Program-made: the position numbers and the translations under genes
Shown: positions 7,164 through 15,134 of the stretch, piece by piece
Layout of the letters: each line of letters starts with the position of its first letter
How positions within the stretch are numbered: position 1 is the first letter of the stretch
The notes under the pieces: model-generated
What the model was told of the DNA's origin: nothing
Database searches by the model: none
Seen by the model: the letters and a program-made list of their open reading frames with translations, nothing else
Assembly (NCBI GenBank): GCA_947502585.1
Contig: CANNAV010000023.1
Coordinates: 1 to 41,212, forward strand
Length of the DNA stretch: 41,212 bases
Direction of reading: 5' to 3'
DNA from: an uncultured Pseudovibrio sp.
GTDB lineage: Bacteria; Pseudomonadota; Alphaproteobacteria; Rhizobiales; Stappiaceae

Positions 7164-8717
7164 ATGCACGAGATTGAGCTTAAGCTTTCTGTAGACGAGG
7201 CAACTCTGGAGCAACTGACCATAGCAAAACCGCGAAAAGGCTTTGCAGTCAGCGGGCAGTCCGTCACACGTCTCCGTTCCGTGTATTACGACACACCGGA
7301 CCACATACTCAGGAAAGCCTGTATCTCACTGCGAACACGACACAACGGCACCAACTGGCTACAAACCATCAAGCAAGGCGGCAGCATGCAATCCGGGCTC
7401 TCCAGAAGGGTCGAACTGGAGCTGCCAATTGATGGAATTGAGCCAGACTTTAACGCAATTTCTGACAATGAAATCAAGAACAAGCTCTTATCTCTGCTGG
7501 AGGGCAAAGAGTGGGGAATCCTGTTCGAGACCGCCATCACCCGCACCTTGACGTATTATACGGACAAAACAGGTGCGAAAATTGAAGTGGCACTGGATTC
7601 CGGCATAGCCAGAACAACGTCTAAAGAGCATCCTATCCATGAAGTCGAACTGGAACTGATGGAGGGATCGGTCGAAAGCCTGTACAAACTGGCAGGCGCG
7701 CTCATGAAAGATCGACCAATCCTGTTTTCCAACACCAACAAGGCAGGCATCGGCTACAGACTGGCAATTGGTGAACCACCAGAACTCCTATCTGAAGTAC
7801 GCAACTCCAACTACATCAAACTGAAACCTGACGACAGCGCCGGTTCTGCCTTCAGGAAAATCCTCAGCGAATGCCTCAACCAGATCGTCTCCAATCGCTC
7901 CTGCGTCCTCCAGCAAGACATCTCCGAAGGACCACATCAATTACGTGTCGGCCTGCGCAGATTAAGAAGTGCTTTTAACATCTATAAATCCGCGTTCCTG
8001 GACAATTCCACCATCTCTGAACTTGACACCTCTGCAAAAAAACTGACAATAACCGCAGGAAATCAAAGAGATATCGATGTTCTGACAGAAGATATCATCA
8101 CACCTGTCATCCCACTTCTGCCTGACAGACATTCCGTGGAACCTCTCTTCGAGGCCATCCGGCTGGCACATGCAGAAGCCCGGACTGAACTGCAACAAAA
8201 GCTGAGCGCACCAGAACTCAACGGCTTCCTGCTCCAACTGGGAGAACTCGCACACAGCCCGGACTGGAAAGAGAACCTGGTATTAAGCGGGTCCAGGAAA
8301 TTGGACTTGCCAGTTCAGACCTTTGCACGAAATGCCCTCTCCAGACGCTGGAAGGCTTGCGAAAAACGGGCAGAGAACCTGCAGGACCTCACGATAGAGC
8401 AGCGGCACGATCTGCGCAAAACGCTCAAAAAAATGCGTTATACGGTTGAGTTTTTTCGCTCACTCTACGCGCCGGAAGAGCTGCGTATCTTCCTCAAGCG
8501 TTTGAAACGTCTGCAAAATACCTTCGGTTACTTGAACGACGTAGCCATGGCGAACCGTCTGGTCGCCATGAAGCTTCCGCAATCCTTGCAAAACAACGAG
8601 GTTTCAACGGTCATCGGTTTTGTCGCCGGCTGGCATCAGGCCAGAGCTGACACTGCATGGCTGGAAGCTCAGGAACGCTGGAACGCCGCCGCCGAAGCTC
8701 CAAAATTCTGGCTTTAG
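7164..8717 (+). CDS. CYTH-CHAD protein, probable inorganic triphosphatase
   Basis: Residues 1 to about 205 form a CYTH tunnel domain, recognised by the N-terminal ExExK motif (EIELKLS, residues 3-9) and later acidic and basic strand residues such as GAKIEVALDSG and HEVELELMEG. CYTH enzymes hydrolyse inorganic triphosphate or related triphosphates with divalent metal. Residues from about 220 to 510 form a CHAD helical domain with conserved basic patches HQLRVGLRRLR and DLRKTLKKMRY; CHAD domains are known to bind polyphosphate. At 517 residues the two-domain layout resembles E. coli YgiF. It lies close to the phn cluster but on a separate unit. Its stop codon is followed within 2 bp by RIME-like repeat copy 2. 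Confidence 0.9.
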   Translation: MHEIELKLSVDEATLEQLTIAKPRKGFAVSGQSVTRLRSVYYDTPDHILRKACISLRTRHNGTNWLQTIKQGGSMQSGLSRRVELELPIDGIEPDFNAISDNEIKNKLLSLLEGKEWGILFETAITRTLTYYTDKTGAKIEVALDSGIARTTSKEHPIHEVELELMEGSVESLYKLAGALMKDRPILFSNTNKAGIGYRLAIGEPPELLSEVRNSNYIKLKPDDSAGSAFRKILSECLNQIVSNRSCVLQQDISEGPHQLRVGLRRLRSAFNIYKSAFLDNSTISELDTSAKKLTITAGNQRDIDVLTEDIITPVIPLLPDRHSVEPLFEAIRLAHAEARTELQQKLSAPELNGFLLQLGELAHSPDWKENLVLSGSRKLDLPVQTFARNALSRRWKACEKRAENLQDLTIEQRHDLRKTLKKMRYTVEFFRSLYAPEELRIFLKRLKRLQNTFGYLNDVAMANRLVAMKLPQSLQNNEVSTVIGFVAGWHQARADTAWLEAQERWNAAAEAPKFWL

Positions 8718-8719
8718 AA

Positions 8720-8819
8720 CGTATTCCCGAAAAGTGGCTCCGGTTTTCGGATATTATACGCATATAAATAAAAAGTCAGAGCCTGGTGCGTGAATGCACA
8801 TGAACGCAATATGCTCTAA
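8720..8819 (+). repeat. RIME-like palindromic repeat, copy 2
   Basis: CGTATTCCCGAAAAGTGG at 8720-8737 followed by CCGGTTTTCGG forms the first palindrome. AGAGC at 8778-8782 and GCTCT at 8813-8817 close the second. It has the same order and orientation as copy 1 with point differences and a longer spacer. It lies between the tail ends of the CYTH-CHAD gene and phnF, which converge here. Confidence 0.75.
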
Positions 8820-8826
8820 TTCAGGC

Positions 8827-9579
8827 TCAGTCGTTTCTGACGGTCAGATGCATCCGGTCAGCGGCCACATAGGCACGACCAGCTTGAATAGGCGTACCAC
8901 TCGCGATCACGTTGATGGATTCCATCACCAGAACCGGAGAACCTTCGGAAATCCTGAGCAGTTCCGCATTGCGCACACTACAAAGTGCTGCCGTGATCCG
9001 GGTTTCCTGACGTCGGTAATCGCCGAAACCATACTTCTCCATGATCTTGGTGATCGAGTTGGTCTCATTCAAATCTGAAGGCAGATCGGGAAAGCGAGAC
9101 ACCTCAAACCAACGCGTTCCTGCGATTATTGGAACGCCATCCGCGTAACTCACGGATTCACACTTAAATAATGCAGTGCCTGGCCTAACTTCCAGCAAAT
9201 CGGCTGTGTAGGCATCTGCAGGCACTTCGGTTGTACGAAAGATATCCCCATATACCTCCTGTGCCTGACCCGACAAATTTTCAGTAAAGCGCGTGCGCGG
9301 ACCAATGGGATAAACCAGCGGCGCCCTGGCGACAAAGGTTCCACGTCCCTGATCTGAGCGTAAAAATCCCTCTTCAATCAGAGTGGATATCGCACGCCGA
9401 ACCGTATGGCGATTGACCTGGAAACTATGCGCAAGATCTTGTTCCGTCGGTATTTTCACGCCCTCAGAGACCTCAGTTCGCGAAAGCTCCGAGCGCAGTA
9501 CTTCAGCAATCTGCTTCCACATGGCAACGCCCGTACGTCGCTCAACAGGAGGAAAATCAAATTTCATCGCATTCGTCAT
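8827..9579 (-). CDS. phnF: Phosphonate-utilisation regulator PhnF (GntR/HutC family)
   Basis: The protein of about 250 residues begins with a GntR winged helix (LRSELSRTEV, IPTEQDLAHSFQVNRHTVRR, LIEEGFLRSDQGRGTFVA). It continues with a UTRA-type chorismate-lyase-like effector domain typical of the HutC subfamily (FKCESVSYADGVPI, SPVLVMESINV, GRAYVAADRM). PhnF is a repressor of phosphonate genes. It is divergent from phnG, and the intergenic region contains the inverted repeat TTGTCTA-N6-TAGACAA, a plausible operator. The start is uncertain: ATG 9579 or 9567 both fit, while a GTG at 9600 has no ribosome-binding site. The family N-terminus (PPVERRTG a few residues after Met) supports the shorter forms. 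Confidence 0.88.
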   Translation of the reverse strand: MTNAMKFDFPPVERRTGVAMWKQIAEVLRSELSRTEVSEGVKIPTEQDLAHSFQVNRHTVRRAISTLIEEGFLRSDQGRGTFVARAPLVYPIGPRTRFTENLSGQAQEVYGDIFRTTEVPADAYTADLLEVRPGTALFKCESVSYADGVPIIAGTRWFEVSRFPDLPSDLNETNSITKIMEKYGFGDYRRQETRITAALCSVRNAELLRISEGSPVLVMESINVIASGTPIQAGRAYVAADRMHLTVRND

Positions 9580-9623
9580 GCCTTCGTCATGAAACAACAC
9601 TAATCAGTTGGCGAGCAAAATAT

Positions 9624-9643
9624 TTGTCTACACAACTAGACAA
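9624..9643. promoter_or_regulatory. Probable PhnF operator
   Basis: TTGTCTA at 9624-9630 and TAGACAA at 9637-9643 form a perfect 7-bp inverted repeat with a 6-bp spacer in the phnF-phnG divergent region. GT(C/A)TA..TA(G/T)AC half-sites are typical for HutC-type GntR repressors. The binding partner is inferred from position. Confidence 0.6.
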
Positions 9644-9762
9644 CATTAGTTCTAGCTTAGCAACCGAATTCAGACACGCACCCACAATCTTTCAAAAAGA
9701 TGCAAGACGTCATTACACAATGCCAGAGAACCAGCGTGTTCCTGAAAATCAAAGGGACTGAA

Positions 9763-10233
9763 ATGATGGTAAGTTCGCACAATGAGCAATCACTGGAAAT
9801 TGCAGCCAGGCAGAGCGCCATGGGCATTCTGGCAAAGGCCTCAGCGCAAGACCTCGCAAAAGCCTGGAAAACACTCGGCTTAGAACCGAACTACGCCATC
9901 ATTCGCCCAGCAGAAATCGGACTTGTGATGGTCCGTGGCCGCGCTGGTGGTACAGGTGCCCCCTTCAACATGTGCGAGGCAACCGTCACCAGATGCGCCA
10001 TTGCTCTGGACGACGGAACCACCGGATTTGGTCAGGCTCTTGGTCGCGATAAGCAAAAGGTTCTGCAGGCAGCACTTGTCGATGCGCTCTGGCAACAACC
10101 GAAACACCGTGATCTCGTTGAGACCAAGGTGCTCCAGCCATTAGCAAGCACTCAGAAACAGGCGGAAAACGAAACACGCGCTGAAGTCGCTGCTACCAAA
10201 GTTGATTTCTTCACCATGGTACGGGGGGAATAA
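9763..10233 (+). CDS. phnG: C-P lyase complex subunit PhnG
   Basis: The 156-residue product matches PhnG in length and in sequence features. These include the early RQSAMGILAKAS, the central block PAEIGLVMVRGRAGGTGAPF, and the following NMCEATVTRCAIAL and GFGQALGRDKQK. PhnG is a structural subunit of the PhnGHIJ core complex, which with PhnI transfers adenine-linked ribose triphosphate onto the phosphonate. The start is set at the ATG pair 9763/9766, five to eight nt after AGGGA; an in-frame ATG at 9700 would give an unusual extension. It is the first gene of the operon. The next gene starts 1 nt after its TAA, indicating translational coupling. Confidence 0.92.
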   Translation: MMVSSHNEQSLEIAARQSAMGILAKASAQDLAKAWKTLGLEPNYAIIRPAEIGLVMVRGRAGGTGAPFNMCEATVTRCAIALDDGTTGFGQALGRDKQKVLQAALVDALWQQPKHRDLVETKVLQPLASTQKQAENETRAEVAATKVDFFTMVRGE

Positions 10234-10234
10234 T

Positions 10235-10867
10235 ATGAACACGCAAACAGCTTCCTCAATCTTCTCCAAAGCGCCTGCCCCGGGTATGGCAGATCCAGTC
10301 CACGACGCCCAGTCAGTATTCCGCTCTGCCATGAACGCTCTGGCACAACCGGGAACAGTGCAGCAACTGGACGATCTCACCCTCAGCCCCCCTGCTCCAC
10401 TGTCTGTAGCCGCAACAGCGCTGGTGCTGACACTATGCGATTATGACACACCACTTTGGCTGGACCCTGTTCTGGCAGCCAATGAAGCCGTCAGAAATTA
10501 CATCCGTTTCCACACTGCTGCGCCCTTTGTTGTCAGCCCGGCAGAAGCTGCTTTTGCGCTGGTCTCTGCCCCAGGACTACTCCCGGCTATCGCAAGTTTT
10601 TCCACTGGCACTGCCGAATATCCAGATCGCTCAACCACAATCATTCTGATGGTCGATGAGCTGTACGAAAACGCTGGCGTTACACTCAAAGGCCCAGGTA
10701 TTAAAACCGGAAAACAGTTCAGCATCGCTCCCGCACCGGCAATGTTCTGGCGACAAATGCAAGACAACAGCAGGCTCTACCCGCTCGGCGTCGACGTCAT
10801 CCTTGCCGGAACCAACCAGGTCGCAGGCCTGCCCCGCTCCACTAAAATCACCGGCCTGGAGGCTTAA
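10235..10867 (+). CDS. phnH: C-P lyase complex subunit PhnH
   Basis: The 210-residue protein shows the PhnH pattern: an N-terminal segment with DPVHDAQSVFRSAMNALAQP followed by GTVQQLDDL, a middle FALVSAPGLLP, and DRSTTIILMVDEL. PhnH is a homodimer at the tips of the PhnGHIJ core complex and has a PLP-transferase-like fold without a catalytic lysine, so it acts structurally. The start at 10235 follows the purine-rich GGGGGGAA at 10223-10230 and lies 1 nt after the phnG stop. phnI begins 3 nt after its stop. Length and order are normal. Confidence 0.92.
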   Translation: MNTQTASSIFSKAPAPGMADPVHDAQSVFRSAMNALAQPGTVQQLDDLTLSPPAPLSVAATALVLTLCDYDTPLWLDPVLAANEAVRNYIRFHTAAPFVVSPAEAAFALVSAPGLLPAIASFSTGTAEYPDRSTTIILMVDELYENAGVTLKGPGIKTGKQFSIAPAPAMFWRQMQDNSRLYPLGVDVILAGTNQVAGLPRSTKITGLEA

Positions 10868-10870
10868 CTC

Positions 10871-11986
10871 ATGTACGTTGCTGTGAAAGGTGGCGAGAAA
10901 GCCATCCAAAACGCTCACAAGCTCATGGCCCGGGATCGTCGCGGCGATACCAGCGTGCCATCCCTGAGCCTCAAACAACTCTCAGAGCAGCTTTACCTCT
11001 CTGTCTCCCGCGTGATGGCGGAAGGCTCTTTGTACGACGCGGAACTGGCAGCACTCAGCATCAAGCAGTCTCGCGGCGATCTCATCGAAGCAGCTTTCCT
11101 GATGCGTGCTTACAGAACAACCCTGCCGCGCTTTGGTTATTCCAAACCAATCGACACCGCTAAAATTTTGATCCGTCGCCGTATTTCCGCGACTTATAAG
11201 GATGTTCCAGGCGGACAACTGCTTGGCCCAACCTTCGATTACACCCAGCGTCTGCTTGATTTCAAACTGGCTGCGGATGGAGAAGCCCCGACACCGGAAA
11301 TGCATAAGTTTGAGAAGAAAGAGGTGGTGCCTCGCGTCACTGACCTTCTCAATGACGAAGGCCTGATTGAGCCAGACGAACTACTCGCACCCGATGCTCC
11401 CGTTGGAGACATCACCCGCGAACCGCTCACTTTCCCGGCTGATCGGGACTTACGCTTACAGAACCTGGCGCGCGGCGACGAAGGCTTCTTACTGGCTCTT
11501 GGTTATTCCACCCAGCGTGGGTTCGGCAGAACGCATCCATTCGCAGGTGAAATCAGACTTGGAGAGGTTGAAGTCGACTTCTTCATGGAAGAGCTCGGCT
11601 TCGAAGTTCCCCTTGGCACAATGACGGTTACCGAGTGCCAGATGATCAACCAGTTCCAGGGCTCCGCTTCCACACCACCACAGTTCACCCGTGGCTATGG
11701 TCTGGTCCCGGGACAGGGCGAACGCAAAGTCATGGCGATGGCGCTGGTGGACCGTTCTTTACGGGCTGAAGAACTGGGCGAAGAAATCGATTCCCCAACA
11801 CAGGATCAGGAGTTCGTTCTGTCTCACTCCGATAACGTACAGGCCACCGGTTTTGTGGAACACCTGAAGCTCCCACACTACGTCGACTTCCAGTCAGAAC
11901 TGGAGCTGATCCGCAAGGTGCGTAAAGAATGGCAAGAAAAACGGGAAGCGTCGGAACAGGAACTCGTAGCGGAGGCGGCACAATGA
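10871..11986 (+). CDS. phnI: Alpha-D-ribose 1-methylphosphonate 5-triphosphate synthase subunit PhnI
   Basis: At 371 residues this is full-length PhnI. The N-terminus MYVAVKGGEKAIQNAHKLMA and the central blocks ALGYSTQRGFGRTHPFAGE and MTVTECQMINQFQ are hallmarks. PhnI is the catalytic nucleosidase-like subunit that, with PhnG, H and L, replaces adenine of ATP by a phosphonate to give ribose 1-phosphonate 5-triphosphate. It is in operon position between phnH (3 nt upstream) and phnJ, with which it overlaps by the four bases ATGA, so the two are translationally coupled. The charged C-terminal tail (EKREASEQELV) is variable in the family. Confidence 0.95.
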   Translation: MYVAVKGGEKAIQNAHKLMARDRRGDTSVPSLSLKQLSEQLYLSVSRVMAEGSLYDAELAALSIKQSRGDLIEAAFLMRAYRTTLPRFGYSKPIDTAKILIRRRISATYKDVPGGQLLGPTFDYTQRLLDFKLAADGEAPTPEMHKFEKKEVVPRVTDLLNDEGLIEPDELLAPDAPVGDITREPLTFPADRDLRLQNLARGDEGFLLALGYSTQRGFGRTHPFAGEIRLGEVEVDFFMEELGFEVPLGTMTVTECQMINQFQGSASTPPQFTRGYGLVPGQGERKVMAMALVDRSLRAEELGEEIDSPTQDQEFVLSHSDNVQATGFVEHLKLPHYVDFQSELELIRKVRKEWQEKREASEQELVAEAAQ

Positions 11987-12894
11987 CCGAACGCGCTGAA
12001 ACACAAAGCATCTCCGGCGAGCACTACAACTTTGCTTATCTGGATGAGCAAACCAAACGCATGATCCGCCGTGCTATCCTCAAGGGCATTGCCATCCCGG
12101 GCTATCAGGTTCCTTTCGCCGCCCGCGAAATGCCTATGCCATACGGCTGGGGTACCGGTGGTGTTCAGGTGACTGCGGCAGTGATTGGCAAAGACGATTG
12201 TCTGAAGATGATCGACCAGGGTTCTGACGACACTACAAACGCCGTCGCTCTGCGCAACTTCTTTGTCGAAACAACAGACGTGAACACCACCACTAAGACA
12301 AAAGACGCCAGCATTATCCAGACCCGCCATCGCATTCCGGAGGAGCCGCTGACAAAGGAGCAGGTACTTGTCTATCAGGTTCCAATCCCTGAGCCACTCC
12401 GCTTCCTGGAACCACGCGAAACTGAGACCCGCAAGATGCATGCGCTGGAAGAGTACGGCCTCATGCATGTGAAGCTCTACGAGGACATCGCAAAGTTCGG
12501 TCACATCGCAACCGCCTACGCCTATCCGGTGATGGTGCAGGACCGTTATGTAATGGACCCGTCCCCAACACCGAAATTCGACAATCCGAAGATGAACCAG
12601 ATGGAAGCGCTTCAGTTGTTCGGAGCTGGCCGCGAAAAGCGCATCTACGCCATCCCACCACACACCAAAGTGGTGAGCCTTGATTTTGATGACCACCCGT
12701 TTGAAGTCACTGAGTTCGAGCAACCCTGTGCCATTTGTGGAGCGGAAAGTGTCTATCTGGATGAAGTCATTCTGGATAACGGCGGCAACCGCATGTTTGT
12801 ATGTTCTGACAGTGATTTCTGCGAGGAACGCCGAGATGCTGGCTATGTCGGGCATCCTGGAACCAATCCTCTGGAAGCAGAAGGAAACGACTAA
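11983..12894 (+). CDS. phnJ: Carbon-phosphorus lyase PhnJ (radical SAM)
   Basis: PhnJ uses a 4Fe-4S cluster and S-adenosylmethionine to cleave the C-P bond, releasing the alkane and ribose 1,2-cyclic phosphate 5-phosphate. The 303-residue protein carries the four conserved cysteines at 249, 252, 274 and 280 (pattern C-x2-C-x21-C-x5-C), the same spacing as the E. coli cluster and catalytic cysteines. The N-terminal region has KGIAIPGYQVPFAAREMPMP. The ATG at 11983 overlapping the phnI stop is chosen over an in-frame ATG at 11929, which would add a non-conserved 18 residues lying inside phnI. Its TAA overlaps the phnK ATG by one base. Confidence 0.96.
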   Translation: MTERAETQSISGEHYNFAYLDEQTKRMIRRAILKGIAIPGYQVPFAAREMPMPYGWGTGGVQVTAAVIGKDDCLKMIDQGSDDTTNAVALRNFFVETTDVNTTTKTKDASIIQTRHRIPEEPLTKEQVLVYQVPIPEPLRFLEPRETETRKMHALEEYGLMHVKLYEDIAKFGHIATAYAYPVMVQDRYVMDPSPTPKFDNPKMNQMEALQLFGAGREKRIYAIPPHTKVVSLDFDDHPFEVTEFEQPCAICGAESVYLDEVILDNGGNRMFVCSDSDFCEERRDAGYVGHPGTNPLEAEGND

Positions 12895-13691
12895 TGTCCG
12901 TGGATATTCAAAGCTCTGAAGACCTTCCGTTGCTTCAGGTCAGAAACACGACAAAATTCTATGGCGGTCGCATCGGCTGTAAAGATGTCAGCTTCGATCT
13001 CTATCCGGGTGAGGTGCTTGCAATTGTTGGCGAGAGTGGCTCGGGCAAAACAACGCTGCTCAACTGCCTTGCAACGCGCCTCACTCCGACCTCCGGCTCG
13101 GTTAATTACCGCAACCGCATGGGGCAGATGCGCAACCTCTATGAGATGAGCGAAGCAGAACGCCGCATGCTCATGCGCACCGATTGGGGTTTCGTCCACC
13201 AGCACCCGGCAGATGGCCTGCGCATGACAGTCTCTGCCGGGGCCAATGTGGGCGAACGCCTCATGGCAGTCGGGGCAAGGCACTACGGCAACATCCGCAA
13301 TACCGCCTCCGATTGGCTAGGCCGTGTTGAAATTGCCGAAGATCGTATTGACGATGATCCACGCGCGTTCTCTGGCGGAATGCGCCAGCGTCTCCAGATC
13401 GCCCGCAATCTCGTCACAGCCCCACGACTGGTCTTCATGGACGAACCAACTGGCGGCCTGGATGTATCTGTTCAGGCACGCTTGCTGGACCTCCTGCGCG
13501 GTCTCGTAGCCGACCTTGGCCTTTCTGTGGTCATCGTAACTCATGATCTGGCTGTAGCCCGTCTGCTTTCTCACCGTATTCTGGTGATGCGCCACGGCCA
13601 TGTGATCGAAAGCGGGCTGACAGATCAGGTTCTGGACGACCCGCAGGAGAGCTACACCCAGCTCCTCGTCTCCTCCATCTTGCAGCCATAA
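12894..13691 (+). CDS. phnK: C-P lyase-associated ABC ATPase PhnK
   Basis: The 265-residue ABC ATPase carries Walker A GESGSGKT at residues 46-53, an ABC signature FSGGMRQRLQIARNLV, Walker B LVFMDEPTGGLD and the switch VIVTHDLAVAR. Despite its resemblance to oligopeptide-transport ATPases, PhnK is known to dock on PhnJ of the core complex and is needed for phosphonate breakdown rather than import. It overlaps phnJ by one base and is preceded by GAAGGA within phnJ. phnL starts 10 bp after its stop. Confidence 0.94.
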   Translation: MSVDIQSSEDLPLLQVRNTTKFYGGRIGCKDVSFDLYPGEVLAIVGESGSGKTTLLNCLATRLTPTSGSVNYRNRMGQMRNLYEMSEAERRMLMRTDWGFVHQHPADGLRMTVSAGANVGERLMAVGARHYGNIRNTASDWLGRVEIAEDRIDDDPRAFSGGMRQRLQIARNLVTAPRLVFMDEPTGGLDVSVQARLLDLLRGLVADLGLSVVIVTHDLAVARLLSHRILVMRHGHVIESGLTDQVLDDPQESYTQLLVSSILQP

Positions 13692-13701
13692 GGACAAGAC
13701 A

Positions 13702-14412
13702 ATGACAAACACTCCTAAAACCAAGGTGCTTGTTTCTGACCTTGCCAAGTCCTTCAGAATGCACTTGCGAGATGGCCTGGAAATTCCGGTCGTCTCATGC
13801 GTGAACTTTTCTGTATCGGCAGGAGAATGTGTTATTCTTGGCGGTCCGTCAGGATCAGGTAAAAGCTCTATCCTTAAAATGATCTACGCTAACTACCGTT
13901 GCCGGAAGGGCCAGATCCTGATCACTGATGGCGACGGGATCGTCAACGTGGCAGACGCAACTCCACGCCGCATCATTCGCTTGCGTGAAACAACCATCGG
14001 CTACGTCTCCCAGTTCCTCCGCGCCATCCCGCGTGTCTCTGCGCTTACACTGGTCGCTGAACCTTTGATGGCCCAGGGTATTATTGAAGACGAAGCGTTT
14101 CAACGTGCCGGCAGCCTGCTCTCCCGCCTCAACGTGCCAGAACGCCTGTGGCAGTTGCCACCGGCAACCTTCTCCGGCGGTGAGCAGCAACGCGTCAACA
14201 TCGCAAGGGGCTTCATTGCACATTACCCCATCCTTCTTCTGGACGAACCTACAGCTTCACTCGATGCTGCGAACAGAGCCGTTGTTGTGGAACTGGTGGA
14301 AGAAAAGAAACAACAAGGCGTGGCAATGGTGGGCATTCTTCACGATCATGATGTTCGCGATTCCATTGCAGACCGGATCATCGACGTAACCTCGTTCGCA
14401 TCAGTTGCATAA
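13702..14412 (+). CDS. phnL: C-P lyase-associated ABC ATPase PhnL
   Basis: The 236-residue ABC ATPase has Walker A GGPSGSGKSS starting near residue 47, signature FSGGEQQRVNIARGFI, and Walker B ILLLDEPTASLD. PhnL is required for the first step, forming the ribose phosphonate triphosphate from ATP and phosphonate, and assembles with PhnK on the core complex. It lacks a membrane partner, as usual for PhnL. AAGGACAAGAC lies just upstream of its ATG. A 42-bp gap separates it from the hexapeptide transferase gene. Confidence 0.93.
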   Translation: MTNTPKTKVLVSDLAKSFRMHLRDGLEIPVVSCVNFSVSAGECVILGGPSGSGKSSILKMIYANYRCRKGQILITDGDGIVNVADATPRRIIRLRETTIGYVSQFLRAIPRVSALTLVAEPLMAQGIIEDEAFQRAGSLLSRLNVPERLWQLPPATFSGGEQQRVNIARGFIAHYPILLLDEPTASLDAANRAVVVELVEEKKQQGVAMVGILHDHDVRDSIADRIIDVTSFASVA

Positions 14413-14454
14413 AGCAAATCCGTAAGCGGCATACAAAAAAGGAAAATCCGCTCC

Positions 14455-15076
14455 ATGGCAAAGCCGCCACAAACCGCGGAGACGGTCATCCGGTCAACCG
14501 TCACCCGCACAGAGGCCACCGACGGCAAGCAATGCGACGTGAATGACCCAGTTTATCTGGAATATTGTAAAATCGGCGACTACTCCTGCATTGCTCCAAA
14601 CTCGGTGATTGCAGACACCGAAATCAGCCATTTAACGGCCAATGCATCCAATGTTCGCTTTGATCCTTCTAATCATCCCCCGGAGCGGGTTTCCCAACAC
14701 CGTCTTACCTACACACCGGAAGACTACCAGGAGGACGAAGAACGGGATAACCAGTTCTTTGCAGATCGAACAGCCACACGCATCACAATCGGTAATGATG
14801 TCTGGGTTGGCCCCGCCGTAACGGTATTGCCCGAAGTAACTGTCGGTGATGGAACAATCCTTTCAGCAGGCACCATGGTGACAAAAGATGTTGAACCCTA
14901 CACCATCGCAAGCGGTGTCCCGCCTGAGCCGATTAAAAGAAGCTTCTCCAGGGAAACAGCTGATCGGCTGATCAAGCTCAATTGCTGGAACGGCCCGAAG
15001 ACAATATCTTCGTCACCTCCCACTGTTTCAACCGGTGACTGTGGAAAGGTTTCCGGATCACTTCAAACCAGCCTGA
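14455..15076 (+). pseudogene. phn-operon hexapeptide-repeat acetyltransferase, frameshifted near its end
   Basis: Residues 1 to about 179 read cleanly as a left-handed beta-helix acetyltransferase: IGDYSCIAPNSVIADTEI, ITIGNDVWVGPAVTVLPEV, TVGDGTILSAGTMVTKDV, then IASGVPPEPIKRSF. This is the xenobiotic-acetyltransferase-like protein found in many alphaproteobacterial phosphonate clusters. After LIKLNCWN (ending 14991) the frame breaks: PEDNIF is read in a second frame to 15011, and HLPLFQPVTVERFPDHFKPA with a TGA at 15074-15076 in a third. The three pieces joined give the expected end of the family and about 207 residues. Two single-base losses, near 14991/14992 and 15011/15012, explain this. 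As written the frame runs on unnaturally to 15234. It is either a recent pseudogene or a sequencing error. Confidence 0.75.
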
Positions 15077-15134
15077 CGTGTCATTGGACTGACACCGTTT
15101 GCCCGGTAATTCGAAGCCTGAGGATATTCTGGAT

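Noticed and set aside
9705..9725. Pho box before phnG
   Set aside because: CGTCATTACAC resembles one half-site only, with no second repeat.
11878..12855. Long open frame antisense to phnJ (minus strand)
   Set aside because: It mirrors phnJ and the end of phnI, has no family resemblance, and phnJ on the plus strand is certain.
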